Part shown: positions 1 through 11,770 of the stretch, in pieces | Layout of the letters: every line of letters begins with the position of its first letter | How positions within the stretch are numbered: the first letter of the stretch is position 1 | Source of the DNA: Branchiostoma floridae | Taxonomy: Eukaryota; Chordata; Leptocardii; Amphioxiformes; Branchiostomatidae | Direction: 5' to 3' | Assembly (NCBI RefSeq): GCF_000003815.2 | Contig: NC_049987.1 | Coordinates: forward strand, 2,476,113-2,540,112 | DNA: 64,000 nucleotides | The notes under the pieces: generated by a model | Told to the model about the DNA's origin: nothing | What the model saw: only the letters and a program-made list of their open reading frames with translations | Database searches by the model: none | Made by a program: the position numbers and the translations under genes

Positions 1-160
1 ACAGACCAGGTATCAAATCATAATATATAGGCATAAATAAGGCATAGATCAGGACATCAAACAAGGGTTTCGCAGAGCTAAACAGAGCAGAGTTTATACA
101 GAAAATAAGGAAAATGTAATAGTACACTAATAGTTGTACATAAGTGGACAGGTTGTGTAT

Positions 161-1801
161 TCATGTGTATAATTGTCTTTTCCTTTTGTTCCAAGCTTTG
201 CGTATAAAGTTAGAAATTTCGGAGACCCCCTCTGCAAACAACCATTTCATTCTGAATTCATCCCTTTCCCATATGACCTTTGGACATTTGTCAAACATTT
301 TACAAAAGATACTTTCTCGTAAGTCGTCGTAAAAAGGGCAGTAGAAGAGAAAATGTGTCTCGCTTTCTACCTCACCCAGGCTACACATTGTGCAAATTCT
401 ATTTTCTTCAGGTATTGCTTGATACCGCCCGGTTTCAATATACAGTGGTAATATCCCTGCTCGGAATTGCGCACAAAGGGATCTTTTGCTTTTAGACAGG
501 TTCATTGTAACATAATGTTCAGTACAGTAAGCATCCTTAAATAATCTATAGGTTCTCAGTTTGGGCTTTAACCATATGTCAGAAGCCCAATCTTCTTGGT
601 ACATATCAAACAATTTCTCTTTTATTTGCTTTGTATTAGCCCTTAGGTTGTTTAGGAAAATGTGTTCCTGTTCAACACTAACAAATATTCTCTGTACATC
701 CTTGCTCCAAGGGCCATGGTTTTGCAAATCCCACATAAAGACTTTTTTGGTAAGTCTGTCATTAGACATATTGATAAGTCTATTCCACAAGGAGATTACT
801 GCTCCTTTCCCTCTTATTTCGCATGGCATCCAACCCATGTCTCCTGTTATGGCAAGGATGGGTGCAAATTTGTGTACACCTAGGAAACACCGTATTGCCC
901 TATTCTGGACCACAGAACACTTATCGTATTTCTTACATCCCCAGACACCTGCGGCATAGTCAAGAATAGGGCAAACACACGACTCGTAGAGTTGTGTATA
1001 TGCGTGGTAACCAAGTTCTCTCAGAGCTTTAACTTTACCGAGAATGCCCCCTAGGGCTCTTCCCGCAGAGTCAGCGAGAACACTCGCAGCTGAGGTAAAG
1101 GACATGTGCTCGTCTAAGTGGAGGCCTAAATACTTGTATGAACTCACAAGATCAATCTTTGTCTCTCCAAAATAGAATTCGTAAGAAGTCCTTCTTGCTC
1201 CCTTTTTCCTAAAGTGCATGATTTGTGTTTTTCCTTGGTTTATCATCAGTCTCCACTTAGAGCACCATTCAGCAACAATGTTTAACATTTCTTGCAAATC
1301 ATTTTCATTTTCTGCTAAAATAATGATGTCATCTGCATACAACAACAAGCTTAAAGTCATATCATCAAGTCTGACACCCAGCCCCGATTCTTTAACTTTT
1401 TGAGCAAGATCATTGACATACATAGCAAATAAGGTTGGTGACAGAACATCCCCTTGTTTAACTCCATAGGGGGTGGGAAACCATTTAGTCTGGTACTCAT
1501 TCACTTCTACACATGCTACTGGGTTCTTATAGAGAGTCGTTATAGCTTTATAAAATTTCCCATCAATACCGTTCTGTATTAGTCTATAGGCTAAAAGGTC
1601 TCTGTTTATCCAGTCAAAAGCCTTCTGGAAATCAATGAAACAGGCAAAGGTAGCCTTCCCCTGCTCCATTCGGGCCCTGCTCACCGTACATACTGTAAAG
1701 ATATGATCTATACACGCTCTGGCCCTACGGAACCCGTTCTGTTCGTCCACAAGTAGGTTTGAGCTCTCTAAGTACTGGGTAAGCCTATTGTTATTGGACA
1801 T
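161..1801 (-). CDS. LINE reverse transcriptase fragment, 5'-truncated
   Basis: A 546-codon open frame on the minus strand encodes most of a non-LTR retrotransposon reverse transcriptase. Visible motifs are the palm A block (FIDFQKAFDWINRDLL, about residues 55-70), block B (GVKQGDVLSPTLFAMY), the catalytic block C (LLYADDIIIL) and a C-terminal CxxC...H...C knuckle (CTMC ... HFLFYC, about residues 465-490). The upstream finger region and any endonuclease or ORF1 are missing, so the copy is 5'-truncated near 1800-1850, as usual for LINEs. It runs opposite to the polycystin gene and probably lies in the intron before exon 2014-2256. The clade cannot be assigned from sequence reading alone; an I/Jockey-like group is possible. 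The long open frame suggests a young copy, but it cannot be autonomous. Confidence 0.88.
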   Translation of the reverse strand: MSNNNRLTQYLESSNLLVDEQNGFRRARACIDHIFTVCTVSRARMEQGKATFACFIDFQKAFDWINRDLLAYRLIQNGIDGKFYKAITTLYKNPVACVEVNEYQTKWFPTPYGVKQGDVLSPTLFAMYVNDLAQKVKESGLGVRLDDMTLSLLLYADDIIILAENENDLQEMLNIVAEWCSKWRLMINQGKTQIMHFRKKGARRTSYEFYFGETKIDLVSSYKYLGLHLDEHMSFTSAASVLADSAGRALGGILGKVKALRELGYHAYTQLYESCVCPILDYAAGVWGCKKYDKCSVVQNRAIRCFLGVHKFAPILAITGDMGWMPCEIRGKGAVISLWNRLINMSNDRLTKKVFMWDLQNHGPWSKDVQRIFVSVEQEHIFLNNLRANTKQIKEKLFDMYQEDWASDIWLKPKLRTYRLFKDAYCTEHYVTMNLSKSKRSLCAQFRAGILPLYIETGRYQAIPEENRICTMCSLGEVESETHFLFYCPFYDDLRESIFCKMFDKCPKVIWERDEFRMKWLFAEGVSEISNFIRKAWNKRKRQLYT

Positions 1802-2013
1802 ACCTTGTTTTATAAAAATGTTTTGATTTGTTCAAATTCCTAAACGATTTTCGCTGCTTATCAAGCGACTATTCTCTTTAGATTAAAACATGTCATTAGC
1901 TGTGGCGTCTAGTACACACTGGGTGTACATTGTCTTATGTTGATCGAGGAAAGACCCAGTCCATCTGGGCGAGAGTAACTCTTTCATCATGGTGTCCCAA
2001 CGGTTCCTTGCAG

Positions 2014-4385
2014 AGACAAAAAAACGTCCAGGAAAGCCGCCAGATCTTGGATGGTCTGTTCGACGCCATTATCGGCGCCATGAGGCCAGGAGCCCCAGCA
2101 GTCACCATCGAGAGGGTAGGGGTTGCTCTCCGTGCGCAGAGGGTCTGGGGTGACCAGTTTGGAGGCCAGGTGGTGCAGACCGGGAATGGGAGCTTCCATG
2201 TTCCGTCTAGAGCAGCACTCTTTGGCGACTATACACCGCACAGCGTCGCTATTAAGGTACGTAACACGTCCTGGCTATCAATGCCTTTCCTCTTTTTTCA
2301 CCGATAACGTCAAAAAGAAAATATCAATGTTGAATTCTGATCGTTGTTTCAAATTGCTTTTGTCAACTATCATTTTTGTCACTAGATTTATGATTAACAG
2401 TAATGATTGTCAATGTGTACAGTACTTTTCATGTAAAACTGATAGTAGCAGAATTGGCAAATGACAGAGTATAGTGGGCACGATTGAAACAGTTAATGAG
2501 CAGTAGCGACATAAGAGTTTTTTTTTTCAGTTGACGCAGTTTCAATGGAACCCCTTCACCTGGGGGCGCGGGGAGCACCAGGTACGTTCGTCTGTCATGG
2601 AACTGTCACTCCTGCAGAACGACATCCCTGTGGCCTTCAACAACCTGACTGAAGACTTCAATATCACCATTCCGGGGGGCCCCGGAAATAATTTAGCCAC
2701 AACAATCGTCACCTTCCCTGCTCCAGGAAACAAAAGTTCAAGCTACCATTTGCTAAAGCTCAACAGCACCGCAGAAGGATTCCTGGTCACAATCACCCCG
2801 CTGAACACAAGCGTGGTGTACGGCGTGTCTGGCAGGTACGGCGGCCGCCCTGACGACCAGAACTACAACGTGTCCACGGAGACGTACGTTCTACCCGAGC
2901 AGTGTGCCTTGAAAACTCTGAGTGGCGATAAAGACACAGAGAAGACAGCGGCAACAATTTTCATCCCGGGAGAGCATGAGCCTGTAGATTACCACATCAA
3001 AGTCCAAGTACTTGGTGAGTAATTTTCATGCTGGTTGATTGTTTAATGTCACAAGGCTAGCACTGAAGTGCTTGACAGATGAGCTGGGATCACTGTTTGT
3101 CATATCTAAACTACATTTTGTGATATCTGTTATTTAGTATGTATTGTTTTAGATATTTGCTCTCAGACAGACGAGGACAATTTGGCAATACAGCCGAGTT
3201 TAGTAACTCATCTATCAACAAGCAACGAGCAGTCACAATACCGAGGCCGCAAGGGCGCGGTATTGGAAGGCCAACCTTTTTACCTTCCTAACCAATGTCT
3301 TTAGAGATTTTTGATTGATTGTATCTTTCTGCATCAGTCTGTCATTTTGGGAATATAATTCAAAGAAAATGTGCCCAGTATTTTAAAGTCGGTGACCTTA
3401 TAATGATGTGATGTTTGTTTGTTTGTTTGTTTGTTTATTTGTTTATTTGTTTAAGTATAACCATTGAATCGTCATAAGAAAAACATGACACGTGTGTGTG
3501 ATGTTGACGCATTGAAAACTGGTGATATCCGAGTATCTGTACCCTTCTCAGGTCTGTTATAATATCCTTTTTTTTAGGACCAGTGACCGAGTGTGAAATT
3601 GAGAAGAGGGCTGACGAGAAGGAGTTACACACCGATGACGTCTACTCCTACCAGATCCAGTGGGCCCGTCTGAGCTGCGTCTACTGGAGCGAGACCCAGG
3701 AAGACTGGAGGACTGACGGCTGTGCGGTATGTACACATGCAGGTTTAAAAGATTTTATGAAACTTTTACTTCAGGGATCCCAGCAGCAGTATAATCAAAA
3801 AATGGATACGACGAGTACTTACAATCATTACAACACTTCAGCACATACCCTCCAGAAAATAACATCCTCATGTTGGTGAAATTTGATAAAGAAAACAGAT
3901 GCATTCATCATTGTTTATAGTCTGCACTATGTAAACATGACATGTAAAGTTTACTGGACCAGGTGCGGGATTTCTGTTCAATGTTAGGATATGCTTATAA
4001 TCAGCTGGATCATGTGAATGGACAGCTTTGATATTGATAGCAAATTTAAAGCCTATTGACTATTATAGCAGAATTTACCACATCGCTCAGTGTTTTCCCA
4101 AATGATCATTGTTTGAACCAGCAACATGAGATTGCAGCAACTTAACTCCGCTTTCCACAGATAAGCAAACAGTCCACCATTACCAGTACCATCTGCCACT
4201 GCAACCATCTGACGGCCTTCGGAACTGACTTCGCCACACCGCCAAACACCCTAGACTTTGGGGCGTTGAATTTCAGCGGTTTGGTGGACAACGTTGCCAT
4301 CTTTTCAACCATCATTGTGGCGCTCTGTCTGTTCTCGTTCACATCAGCCCTGATAAAGGTTACTGAGCGTGTAGGGAAAAGGAAG
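2014..4385 (+). other. GAIN/GPS ectodomain and TM1 of the polycystin-like protein
   Basis: Four exons encode the region before and across the first membrane segment. The first two carry N-glycosylation-type sites and the motif VYGVSGRYGGRPDDQNYN, which is followed by a single Cys-containing segment. Exons 3578-3726 and 4161-4385 supply the GPS cysteines and tryptophans (LSCVYW, EDWRTDGCA, then CHCNHLT). Family knowledge places the autoproteolytic cut at HL/T, around 4220. A hydrophobic stretch (VAIFSTIIVALCLFSFTSAL) follows as TM1 and ends in basic residues, as expected for a cytosolic border. Confidence 0.85.
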
Positions 4386-7300
4386 GTAAGTAGACATCAT
4401 CAATTATCCAGATCTTTATACTCTGTTGACTTCTATTTCTCTTCCATTTTTCTCCAGTATTGATGTTTATTCAATATAATTTGACAGTGGCAGACATGCT
4501 AGTATCACAAAGGGGTAGCTCTGCTGATAAGGGCAATGTGTCATTAACAAGGAAGATTTTCATAAGTCAATGTTGTTAGTATGCATAGACTTATCTTTAG
4601 CTTCAGTAAGACTATGATATAGTATGAGCTTTGAGAAGTCAGGGTCAGTATGTACATTCATGTTCTATATCTTCACACATTGTTACAGTTACATCACGCT
4701 GTAAGGTTGGACGACCTTCAGAACGGCTACCGGTACCGCCTGATCATCTGGACAGGTGCAGCTAGGCATGCTGGGACAGAGTCCACCGTTACCTTCAAAC
4801 TATTCGGCGATGCAGCAAACTCCGATGTGAGAGTGGTCAACATCGCAGAGAAGGTTAGGACGTCAAATTTGGCACTGGCTTCTCCTATGATCATTTCATT
4901 ACCCAACTTCCCACTGAAGATTTATTGTGGAATTTTGTTGCTGTTTTATCCACTGAAGACTTCTTGTAGTACATTCATTTACGGCATGTCCCAATAGGAG
5001 GAATTTTTGTTGCTGTTTTAGGTTTTTACCCCAGGCAGCCAGGTGACCCTGATCTTCAGCACAGCAGAACAGCTGGGTAACGTGGAGCAGCTGCAGCTCA
5101 TGCACGACAACAGTGGGGAGGGGAGCCGTGCATCGTGGCACGTGGACAAAGCAGCAGTGCAGGATCTAGCCACAGGCAAACTGTGAGTTCAGTCCAACTT
5201 TCCTTGGCTGTCTAGATTCATCCAGGTCCTTGCCCAATAATTCAACGTCCAATTGCTTGCGTTAGGCAACACATAAGGTGTGGTTCTTTTCTTTGTTTCA
5301 AAGCCTAGTACGGCTAACATAGTGAGATTTATTTCCCTTTTGTTGGAACTGCAGGTCCTATTTCTTCTGCGGTGAGTGGCTGGCAGCCGACCGCGGGGAC
5401 GGGCAGGTGGTGAAGACCTTTCCTGTCGCCTCTGAGGAGGACCTGCGATCCATCGGGTTCCTGTTCCCGGCAAGTCTGCGGAGCAATCTGGCAGAGGAGC
5501 ACCTCTTCCTGTCCCTCGCTATCATGCCTGAAGGTAACATTTTGCTTACTGAACTGGGGAATCATATTACAAGATTTAAGATATGTCTGAAATTTCCCTG
5601 ATTATAGTAATTTTTGATATATTTATTATTGTTTACATCAGGCTTAACTGTATTTTAAATGCATGAATACCTCTTGTTTTCAATGTTAAATCAAGTGTAT
5701 CGAGTGTGTTGCTTTGGTTTTATTCTTTATCACAAAACCGACTTGTTCTGATGAAAAATGTCCCTGCTATGTTTCCTTTACAGATAGCATGTTCACCCGC
5801 AGCCAGAGGCTCGGCTGCTGCCTGAGTCTCCTCCTCATGTCCATGGTGTCCAGCGCCATGTGGCTAAGGGACGAAATAAAAACCCAGGTTGTGCAGGCCG
5901 TCAGCCTGGGACCGTTCTCCTTCACCCTGAATGGAGTCTACACGGGAATCATGGCCAGCCTCACCTGCCTTCCCGTCATCGGGGCCATAGTCCTGCTGTT
6001 CCAGTACAGCCGACCCAGCAACAAGGGCAACCCCCGGGTCAGAGATGTGGAGATGGGTGTTTCGGCTGAGGCACCCACACAGCAAGGACCAGCCAAGGGC
6101 CTGCCACACTGGTGCAAGTACGTGGCCTGGGTGCTGGTGGTGCTGTCTGCTGTGGGGTCAGCTGTCTTCACCGTGCTGTACAGTCTGGAGTGGGGCAAGG
6201 ACAAGTCCGAGAGGTGGCTGTCTGGGTACTTCTTGGCTTTTTTGGCGGACATCTTCGTCATGCAACCAGGAAAGGTAAGGATATGTGCTCTGTTGATTTC
6301 AATTGCAACCTCCACCTAAAAAAATTAGAAAAGAGGTCTTCCCAAGATTATCTTGAGCATCTAGTATAAATGTAATACAATTCAGATATTTAGGTAGACA
6401 ATCTTGAGAAGGCCTCTATAACAACGTTTTTTGAGGTGGCGGTAAAATGGCACCTGGTGGAATTATGAGCATGTATGTTGCATGTAGTTGTATAAGGTAT
6501 CTGGCCACAAAATTTCTTGCTAGTTTAATAGGACCTGAGCTACTCAGAACATTTTGTATGAAGCCACATCCTGTCAGAAACTTTAACAACTAATGCTTTT
6601 GTCTTACAGATATTTCTCCTCACCATCGTGACTTGCTTTGTTGGCAAGACGCAAGTTGTCAAGAAGATCTTTAAAAAGAAGCGGGGCCCCGCTTTGATTA
6701 AAGCCAACGTGGTGTCTTCACAAAGGGAGGCAGGCTTCAACTGTAAGTTTCAGCTCATCAGTTTGTAAAAAAGAACAATTACCATAATATAAAGGCTGAA
6801 GTAAACTGTGCACATGTTACCACATGTTTGACGGAAGCCGTTTTGTGTAGTTTCAGTGTGCTCCCAGTCATACCCTGTATTCTTAATTGATCTTATTTCT
6901 TGTTGCTTCAGTCTTTAATCCAGGTTGTGAGCTTTTTTCTTCCAACAAATACAGACCTTTTGATATTCTATGCTTTCTAAAGGCGATGCATTTCGCATGA
7001 GGAGGAAGATGGAGCGACTTTCAATGAGGTCCCTTGCCAACATCAAACAAGCGAGAATGAGGCAGCGCAGGGACAGGAGATTCGGGGAAACCGTGTGGGA
7101 CATCGCGTGGTTCTGCTGTTTCCTCCTGCTCGTGCTCAGCATCACCAACGAATACCACAACACCACAGAGGGTTTCCATCAGACACTGAGCACAACCAAC
7201 ACCTTCCTGCAGTCTGTGGACGACGTGAGTTCCTTTAGTAGTATCCATTATTTGGTTATTTTGCTGCTAAGGTCCCTGACACGGGTGTTGGAAGCAGTCG

Positions 7301-10029
7301 GCTTAATCTTCACATCGCGCTTCCAAGCGGCCGGCTCTATCCAGCGGATCCACACTGTCAAGGCCGCAGTACACCTTCCTGACATACTCCAGCCAAGATT
7401 TCCTGGGTCTACCCCGCCTTCTGCTACCGGCACCTGTAGACAAACTTTAAAAAACATTTTGAAGCCAGTGGAAAGCCATTAATTTTGACAAGGACAAAAT
7501 AGATGGTAATCAGAACATGGATTCAATGGGTGCCATTTGTACCCTTGTTGAGGAATCTACAATTACTGTGTACAGGTAACTCACGAGGCTTTGTTTCTTC
7601 ACAGGTAAATGATCATCTCACCTTCTGGTCCTGGCTGAACGAGACCGCTCTGCAGAGCTTCTACCCGGAGACTTCCTACAATGACGACAAGCCCCGCTGG
7701 TTTGAGAGGGGCTTCACAGCTGACAGGCAGACAGTCCTGGTCTACCCACCTAGCCTGGTCCAGGGCAGAGTAAAGCCAGGTGGGTGGAATCACTTTATGA
7801 AACACTTGCTGTGGGCTTGCATGACATGCCTCAATGTATTCCACAATCATGCAGTCTTACCACAGGAAATGCATGTTGCATTTTGAAAAGCTACAAATTA
7901 AAAGGGATCATTATTTCAAACTATTCGGAAAGAATCTATGTTCACATAGTACGCAAGGATAAATGTAATACCAAAATAGCAAAATAACCAAGGAGGTAAT
8001 AGCACTTATATGTAGGCTCTGTAACCTCCTCGAAATAACAATGTAACTAAGTGATCATGACTGACTGATTTTTTATGTTTCTTTCTCCTGTCATCCTAGA
8101 ACTGTGCGCGGTGCCTGTGACAATGCAGCACTTGTTTGGCGAATGTTCACCAGGGTATGGTGAACACACCAAGGAGACTGGAGCGTTTGAGGAGGGATGG
8201 AAAAGGGTCAAGAACACATCAGCGATGGAATCAGCAGCCCCTGGATGGACCCACGTCCCCAGCGGCTACCCCAGTCTCCCCATCTACGGTGTGACGACGC
8301 ACTACTGGGGAGACGGCTTCGGTCTGCACCTGGTAAAATCAGCAGACGAGATGCGCAGCATCCTAGCAGACCTGAAGGCCAACCGTTGGATCGACAAGCG
8401 CACGAGGGTCATCTTCTTGGAAGCGATGCTCTACAATGGAAACGTGGATCTGTTCACATCGCTGACGTTGGTGTTCGAATTGTCCGAGACGGCCGGAGTT
8501 TTCTCCCGTCACCACGTGCAGACCTTCCGACTCCATCAACGGCCGGGGACAATCGGATACATCTATGTCCTGCTGGAGATCATTTACGTCATCATTCTCC
8601 TCTACTCACTGTGGAAAGAGGCAAAAAAGGCACACGCAGGCGGCTTGGCCTACCTGAAGGGGGCATGGAATATTGTCGAAATCTTCAACTTTTTCTTGGC
8701 TTTCACCGCCATTGCCTTGTATGGCTTTAAGGCAGTCTACAGCTCAAGGGCTCTGGCGGCGATCAAGGAAGGGAAAGGTGTGTAACAAATTTATGCAAAA
8801 ATTGCGTTACATGAACATTTCAATTCAACATTGCTCAATGTTTGCAAATGTGAAAAAACGCTCTTAGACTTGTAGGTATACTTGACTTGGATCACACTTA
8901 TTGTATTATAAGGTAATTATTGTAACTAATACAGTACTTAATGATATGTATACTTTTATTTTAAAGATCAAGTCCACCATTTCCGATCTGCGGTGAACAT
9001 TAGTCTGGTTTACGGCTGGTTCCTGGCCTTCCTGACATTTGTCAACATGATGAAGTTCCTCCGGCTGTTGAGGTTCAACCCGTTCCTTGCCAAGCTGACG
9101 TCTGTGTTCCGAGGGATGGCGGGGGAGTTCTCTTCCTTCTCTGTGTACCTGTTCCTATGCATGTCAGCTTTCTGCTTTTTCGGATATCTCAAGTTCGGCC
9201 TTATTGTGACAGAGTACAGGTAAGGAAACATATTCTATTTGTGCAAATTTAATATTTATCTTGTGGCTAAAATGATTTCTAATTTTTCACAGAATCACGC
9301 AGGTTGCGAGTGCTTGGAATTAAAACAATGATTTTTTTTCCAGCTCCATCAGCAAGTCCTTCTCCACATTGTTCCAGATGTCTCTGGGAAACTTCTACTA
9401 CTACGAGCTGCGGGAGGCAGCCCCCATCCTCGGCCCCATCTTCTTCTTCGCATTCATTTGCATCATCTTCCTGGCGCTGATGAACTTTGCCATGGCGATC
9501 ATCGACAGCGCACTTCCCGAAATGCGGAACCACGACATGCCTGAAGAGGACCGGTACTTCATCCAGGGGCTGTGGGAACGCTTCACGGCCTTCTTCGGCT
9601 TCTGGAAAGCACCAGCCGCAGGTAGCGTAGTGTTGTTTCACAGTGCATGACGGAGAAAGACTATCATTGTTTCAGTCGTACGTTATTTGCGAGTGGCTAC
9701 CGAGATGCTTGATCACTACATGGTTGCACTATATTGTTAGCTCTTTCCGCTTGCGTAGTTTTGTTTCACAGGTCAATTCTGTCTGTAGAACAACCCTCCC
9801 TCAGTCAATTCGTTTTCTCTGCCCCTAGCATTGTTGTCATTGCACGATCTTATTCTAGATAACTTACTTACTTTACTTAGTTATTCAAGATAAAGATAAG
9901 CAAAATTTACGAAATCATTTACGTCGGCTCAGATGACGACTCACTGGACACTCTCCATGACAGTCTGATCGATGTAGAGATTAAAGTGGAGAAACTGTGG
10001 CTGAAGAGACAGTCGCTTTTCAACCTCAA
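2014..10029 (+). CDS. Polycystin-1-like receptor/channel gene (3' part, 15 exons)
   Basis: Exons: 2014-2256, 2531-3014, 3578-3726, 4161-4385, 4689-4853, 5022-5182, 5355-5533, 5784-6274, 6610-6742, 6983-7224, 7605-7779, 8100-8777, 8967-9219, 9344-9621, 9881-10029. All have AG/GT borders and phases agree through exon 14; the exon 14 to 15 join does not match with the canonical donor. In order they encode a GAIN-like ectodomain, a GPS autoproteolysis motif (CHCNHLTAF), TM1, a PLAT/LH2 domain, a TM pair, a basic loop, TM, the extracellular polycystin (TOP) domain (signature RTRVIFLEAMLYN), the remaining channel TMs with a pore loop, and an acidic/leucine-rich tail. This is the polycystin-1 order (GPS-TM-PLAT-polycystin channel) of the PKD1/PKD1L/PKDREJ group. 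These are large membrane proteins that pair with TRPP channels in cilia, sperm or sensory cells. The 5' exons lie off the left edge. The exact paralogue is not resolved. Confidence 0.9.
4689..5533 (+). other. PLAT/LH2 domain exons
   Basis: Three exons encode the cytosolic PLAT (lipoxygenase homology 2) beta-sandwich that follows TM1 in polycystin-1 proteins. Typical features are YRLIIWTGAARHAGTES (strand 1 and the Gly/Thr turn), VTFKLFGD, the FTPGSQVTLIF segment and the closing SYFFCGEWLA. PLAT domains bind lipids and membrane proteins. Phases 0-0-2-1 join without a stop. Confidence 0.88.
7290..7450 (-). pseudogene. Short LINE ORF2 3'-end relic in a polycystin intron
   Basis: On the minus strand one frame reads RRGRPRKSWLEYVRKVYC followed by a DPLDRAGR-type segment. 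This is the tail signature found at the C-terminus of many LINE ORF2 proteins (GRP-x-x-x-W-x-x-x-V-x-x-D-x ... DR-x-x-W/R). It covers only about 50 codons in the intron between exons 7224 and 7605 and is not functional. Confidence 0.45.
7605..9621 (+). other. Polycystin (TOP) domain and TRP-like channel exons
   Basis: Exons 7605-7779 and 8100-8777 encode the extracellular polycystin domain, with its conserved core KRTRVIFLEAMLYNGNVDLF, then a membrane segment (YIYVLLEIIYVIILLYSLW) and the next helix. Exon 8967-9219 carries the S4-S5 part (MMKFLRLLRFNPFLAKL, then FSVYLFLCMSAFCFFGYL). Exon 9344-9621 carries the pore loop and S6 (SLGNFYYYEL, then FFFAFICIIFLALMNFAMAI). By alignment with TRPP channels as I remember them, the filter position LGD reads LGN here. 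Confidence 0.85.
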
Positions 10030-10256
10030 GTTAGTACAATATCTTACAAGAAATTCTACTTGAATATGACACCCTTTAAGATGCATGGAGTGACCTTCTT
10101 GGAACCGTGACTGTAACTAGAATAGCCTCGAACTGACTTTATGATGATAATTGTTAACGATACAAATAAAACGAAAGGTTCTAAAAAACACTCATTGCGA
10201 ACATATTTGACAGTTTGAACACTCCATCTCTGACATTTTGAAACATATCTTCACAG

Positions 10257-11334
10257 TATGCAGGAAAAGGACCTCCCGGCAGAGCCTGAGTTTGTGCCGA
10301 CTGTCAGAGATGTTCCCGATGCTGCAGCAGAGGAACTTCATGCTCGCCACCGCGTCATCAAGGTCCGCCCTGCCTCCCCAAACAACTGCGCAGACAGCGG
10401 CAGCAGTCAAGCTACCCGCTCCGAGAGCAAGGCGCCAGTGGAGGTGGCCTCCAGGTCCCCGAGAAAGGAGGAGGACACCCCAGAAAGCCACCAAGCCAGC
10501 CAAGTCAAAATAAAGTCTATTCTATCCAAAGGCGGCAAAAGTGACAAGACGTCAACCAGGAGAGTCCGTTTTGCTCATGTGGTTCTTGTTCGTCACACCG
10601 AACAACGCAAGGTGGAGTGGCCAAGTGTCAAGTTGAGCACTCATGACAAGGTGGCTCTGACATTTGGCGAGATGCTGACAGACAACCACATCCAGGCTGC
10701 CCAGATGCTGCTTCGCCGCCAGTACCCGGCACTCCAAGGGCTGGAGGCGCCTGCAGTTGGTCACTGTGAGGACGGATTTGCCAAGATGACAGGAAAGGGG
10801 CTACAAATCCACCACAACGGCAGCCAGCACTGGGTCCTATCATCTTGTGCAGGCGGACAGGTGCGCCTGTATGACAGCCTCGGCGTCACCATGACTCCAT
10901 CTCTGCAGATTCAGCTTTACCAGTCGTACGCCGCGTTTGCTGACCAAGCAAGGAACGTCCTGACCGTCATCTTCCCGGACGTGCAGCGTCAGAAGAACGT
11001 CTTTGATTGTGGGCTGTTCGCCATCGCCTGGGCAGTGGACATCGCACAGGGGCAAGACGTGAGCAGGGTTGTGTACAACGACAGGAAGATGAGGAGCCAT
11101 TTGGAGACGTGCTTCGAACAAGGGAAACTCACACCGTTTCCACGTCAGGACGGTCGCAGAGAGGTCGCCCCAACCAAGGCACAGCAAATCTCGCTGGTCT
11201 GCCACTGCCAGCAGAGGGAGCGTCTGGGAAAGATGCAGAATTGCAAGGCATGCCGAAGGATCTTTCACGTCAATTGCCTGCCGGTCAGCCCTCTCAGTGA
11301 TGGGAAATGTGCATGTTGTTACTGTGATGTGTAA
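10257..11334 (+). CDS. Ulp1/SENP-type cysteine protease + PHD-like finger; probable last exon of the polycystin-like gene
   Basis: A 358-codon open frame (ATG 10258, stop TAA 11332-11334) sits directly behind a 3' splice site (cttcacag, ending 10256). Residues about 125-290 form a C48/Ulp1-like protease with an intact catalytic set: His191 (QHW), Asp206 (LYDSL), oxyanion Gln245 and Cys251 (FDCG). Residues 315-356 hold CHC...CxxC....HxxC...CxCCxC, a PHD-like zinc finger. Residues 40-110 are a low-complexity linker with an RVRF motif. Such protease-PHD proteins are known as transposon-derived multicopy genes in invertebrates. Exon 9881-10029 ends in phase 2 and this exon opens with one T before the ATG, so a chimeric polycystin tail is possible. 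The alternative is an independent intronless gene starting at 10258. Confidence 0.78.
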
Positions 11335-11339
11335 ATAAA
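11334..11339 (+). promoter_or_regulatory. Poly(A) signal AATAAA overlapping the stop codon region
   Basis: AATAAA begins at the last base of the stop codon of the protease/PHD exon. If used, the transcript would have an extremely short 3' UTR. No other close AATAAA was noted before the tandem copy. Confidence 0.45.
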
Positions 11340-11770
11340 AACAGTCAATACTGCAGCGCAAAAAAGGACTGCACTGAATAGGAACTATCAAGGACAACCG
11401 TTTGGAGACAGGGAGTGATCATCTTTGGAGTCTTGATATAACGTTACACTGATCCCACCTCCATTACTGATCATTTTTTTGTGTTTTCGATTCGTGCGTG
11501 TAATATCAGCAGTTTAGTCTAGGATCTAGGATGTATAAATACTTCTGTTATCAGTAAATGGACAGGTTTGAAAAGACTTTAAGTACATTTATCTCATTTA
11601 ATAGGTACCAAATGTACTCTTATTACTATATTGAATAATGTGTGTTATGCCTTGATCTATACATGATATGAAATATTTTAAACAACAATAACTTTCAAGA
11701 CTTGGTGTAATAGATTACCAAGTTCAATTTTTGACTGCCTAGAATGGCAGTTATGCTTCACAAAAAAGCT

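Noticed and set aside
3237-3266. Small AATACCG...CGGTATT hairpin in a polycystin intron
   Set aside because: Too short and isolated to call an element from this window alone.
10840-11397. 185-codon minus-strand frame
   Set aside because: Antisense shadow of the protease/PHD exon.
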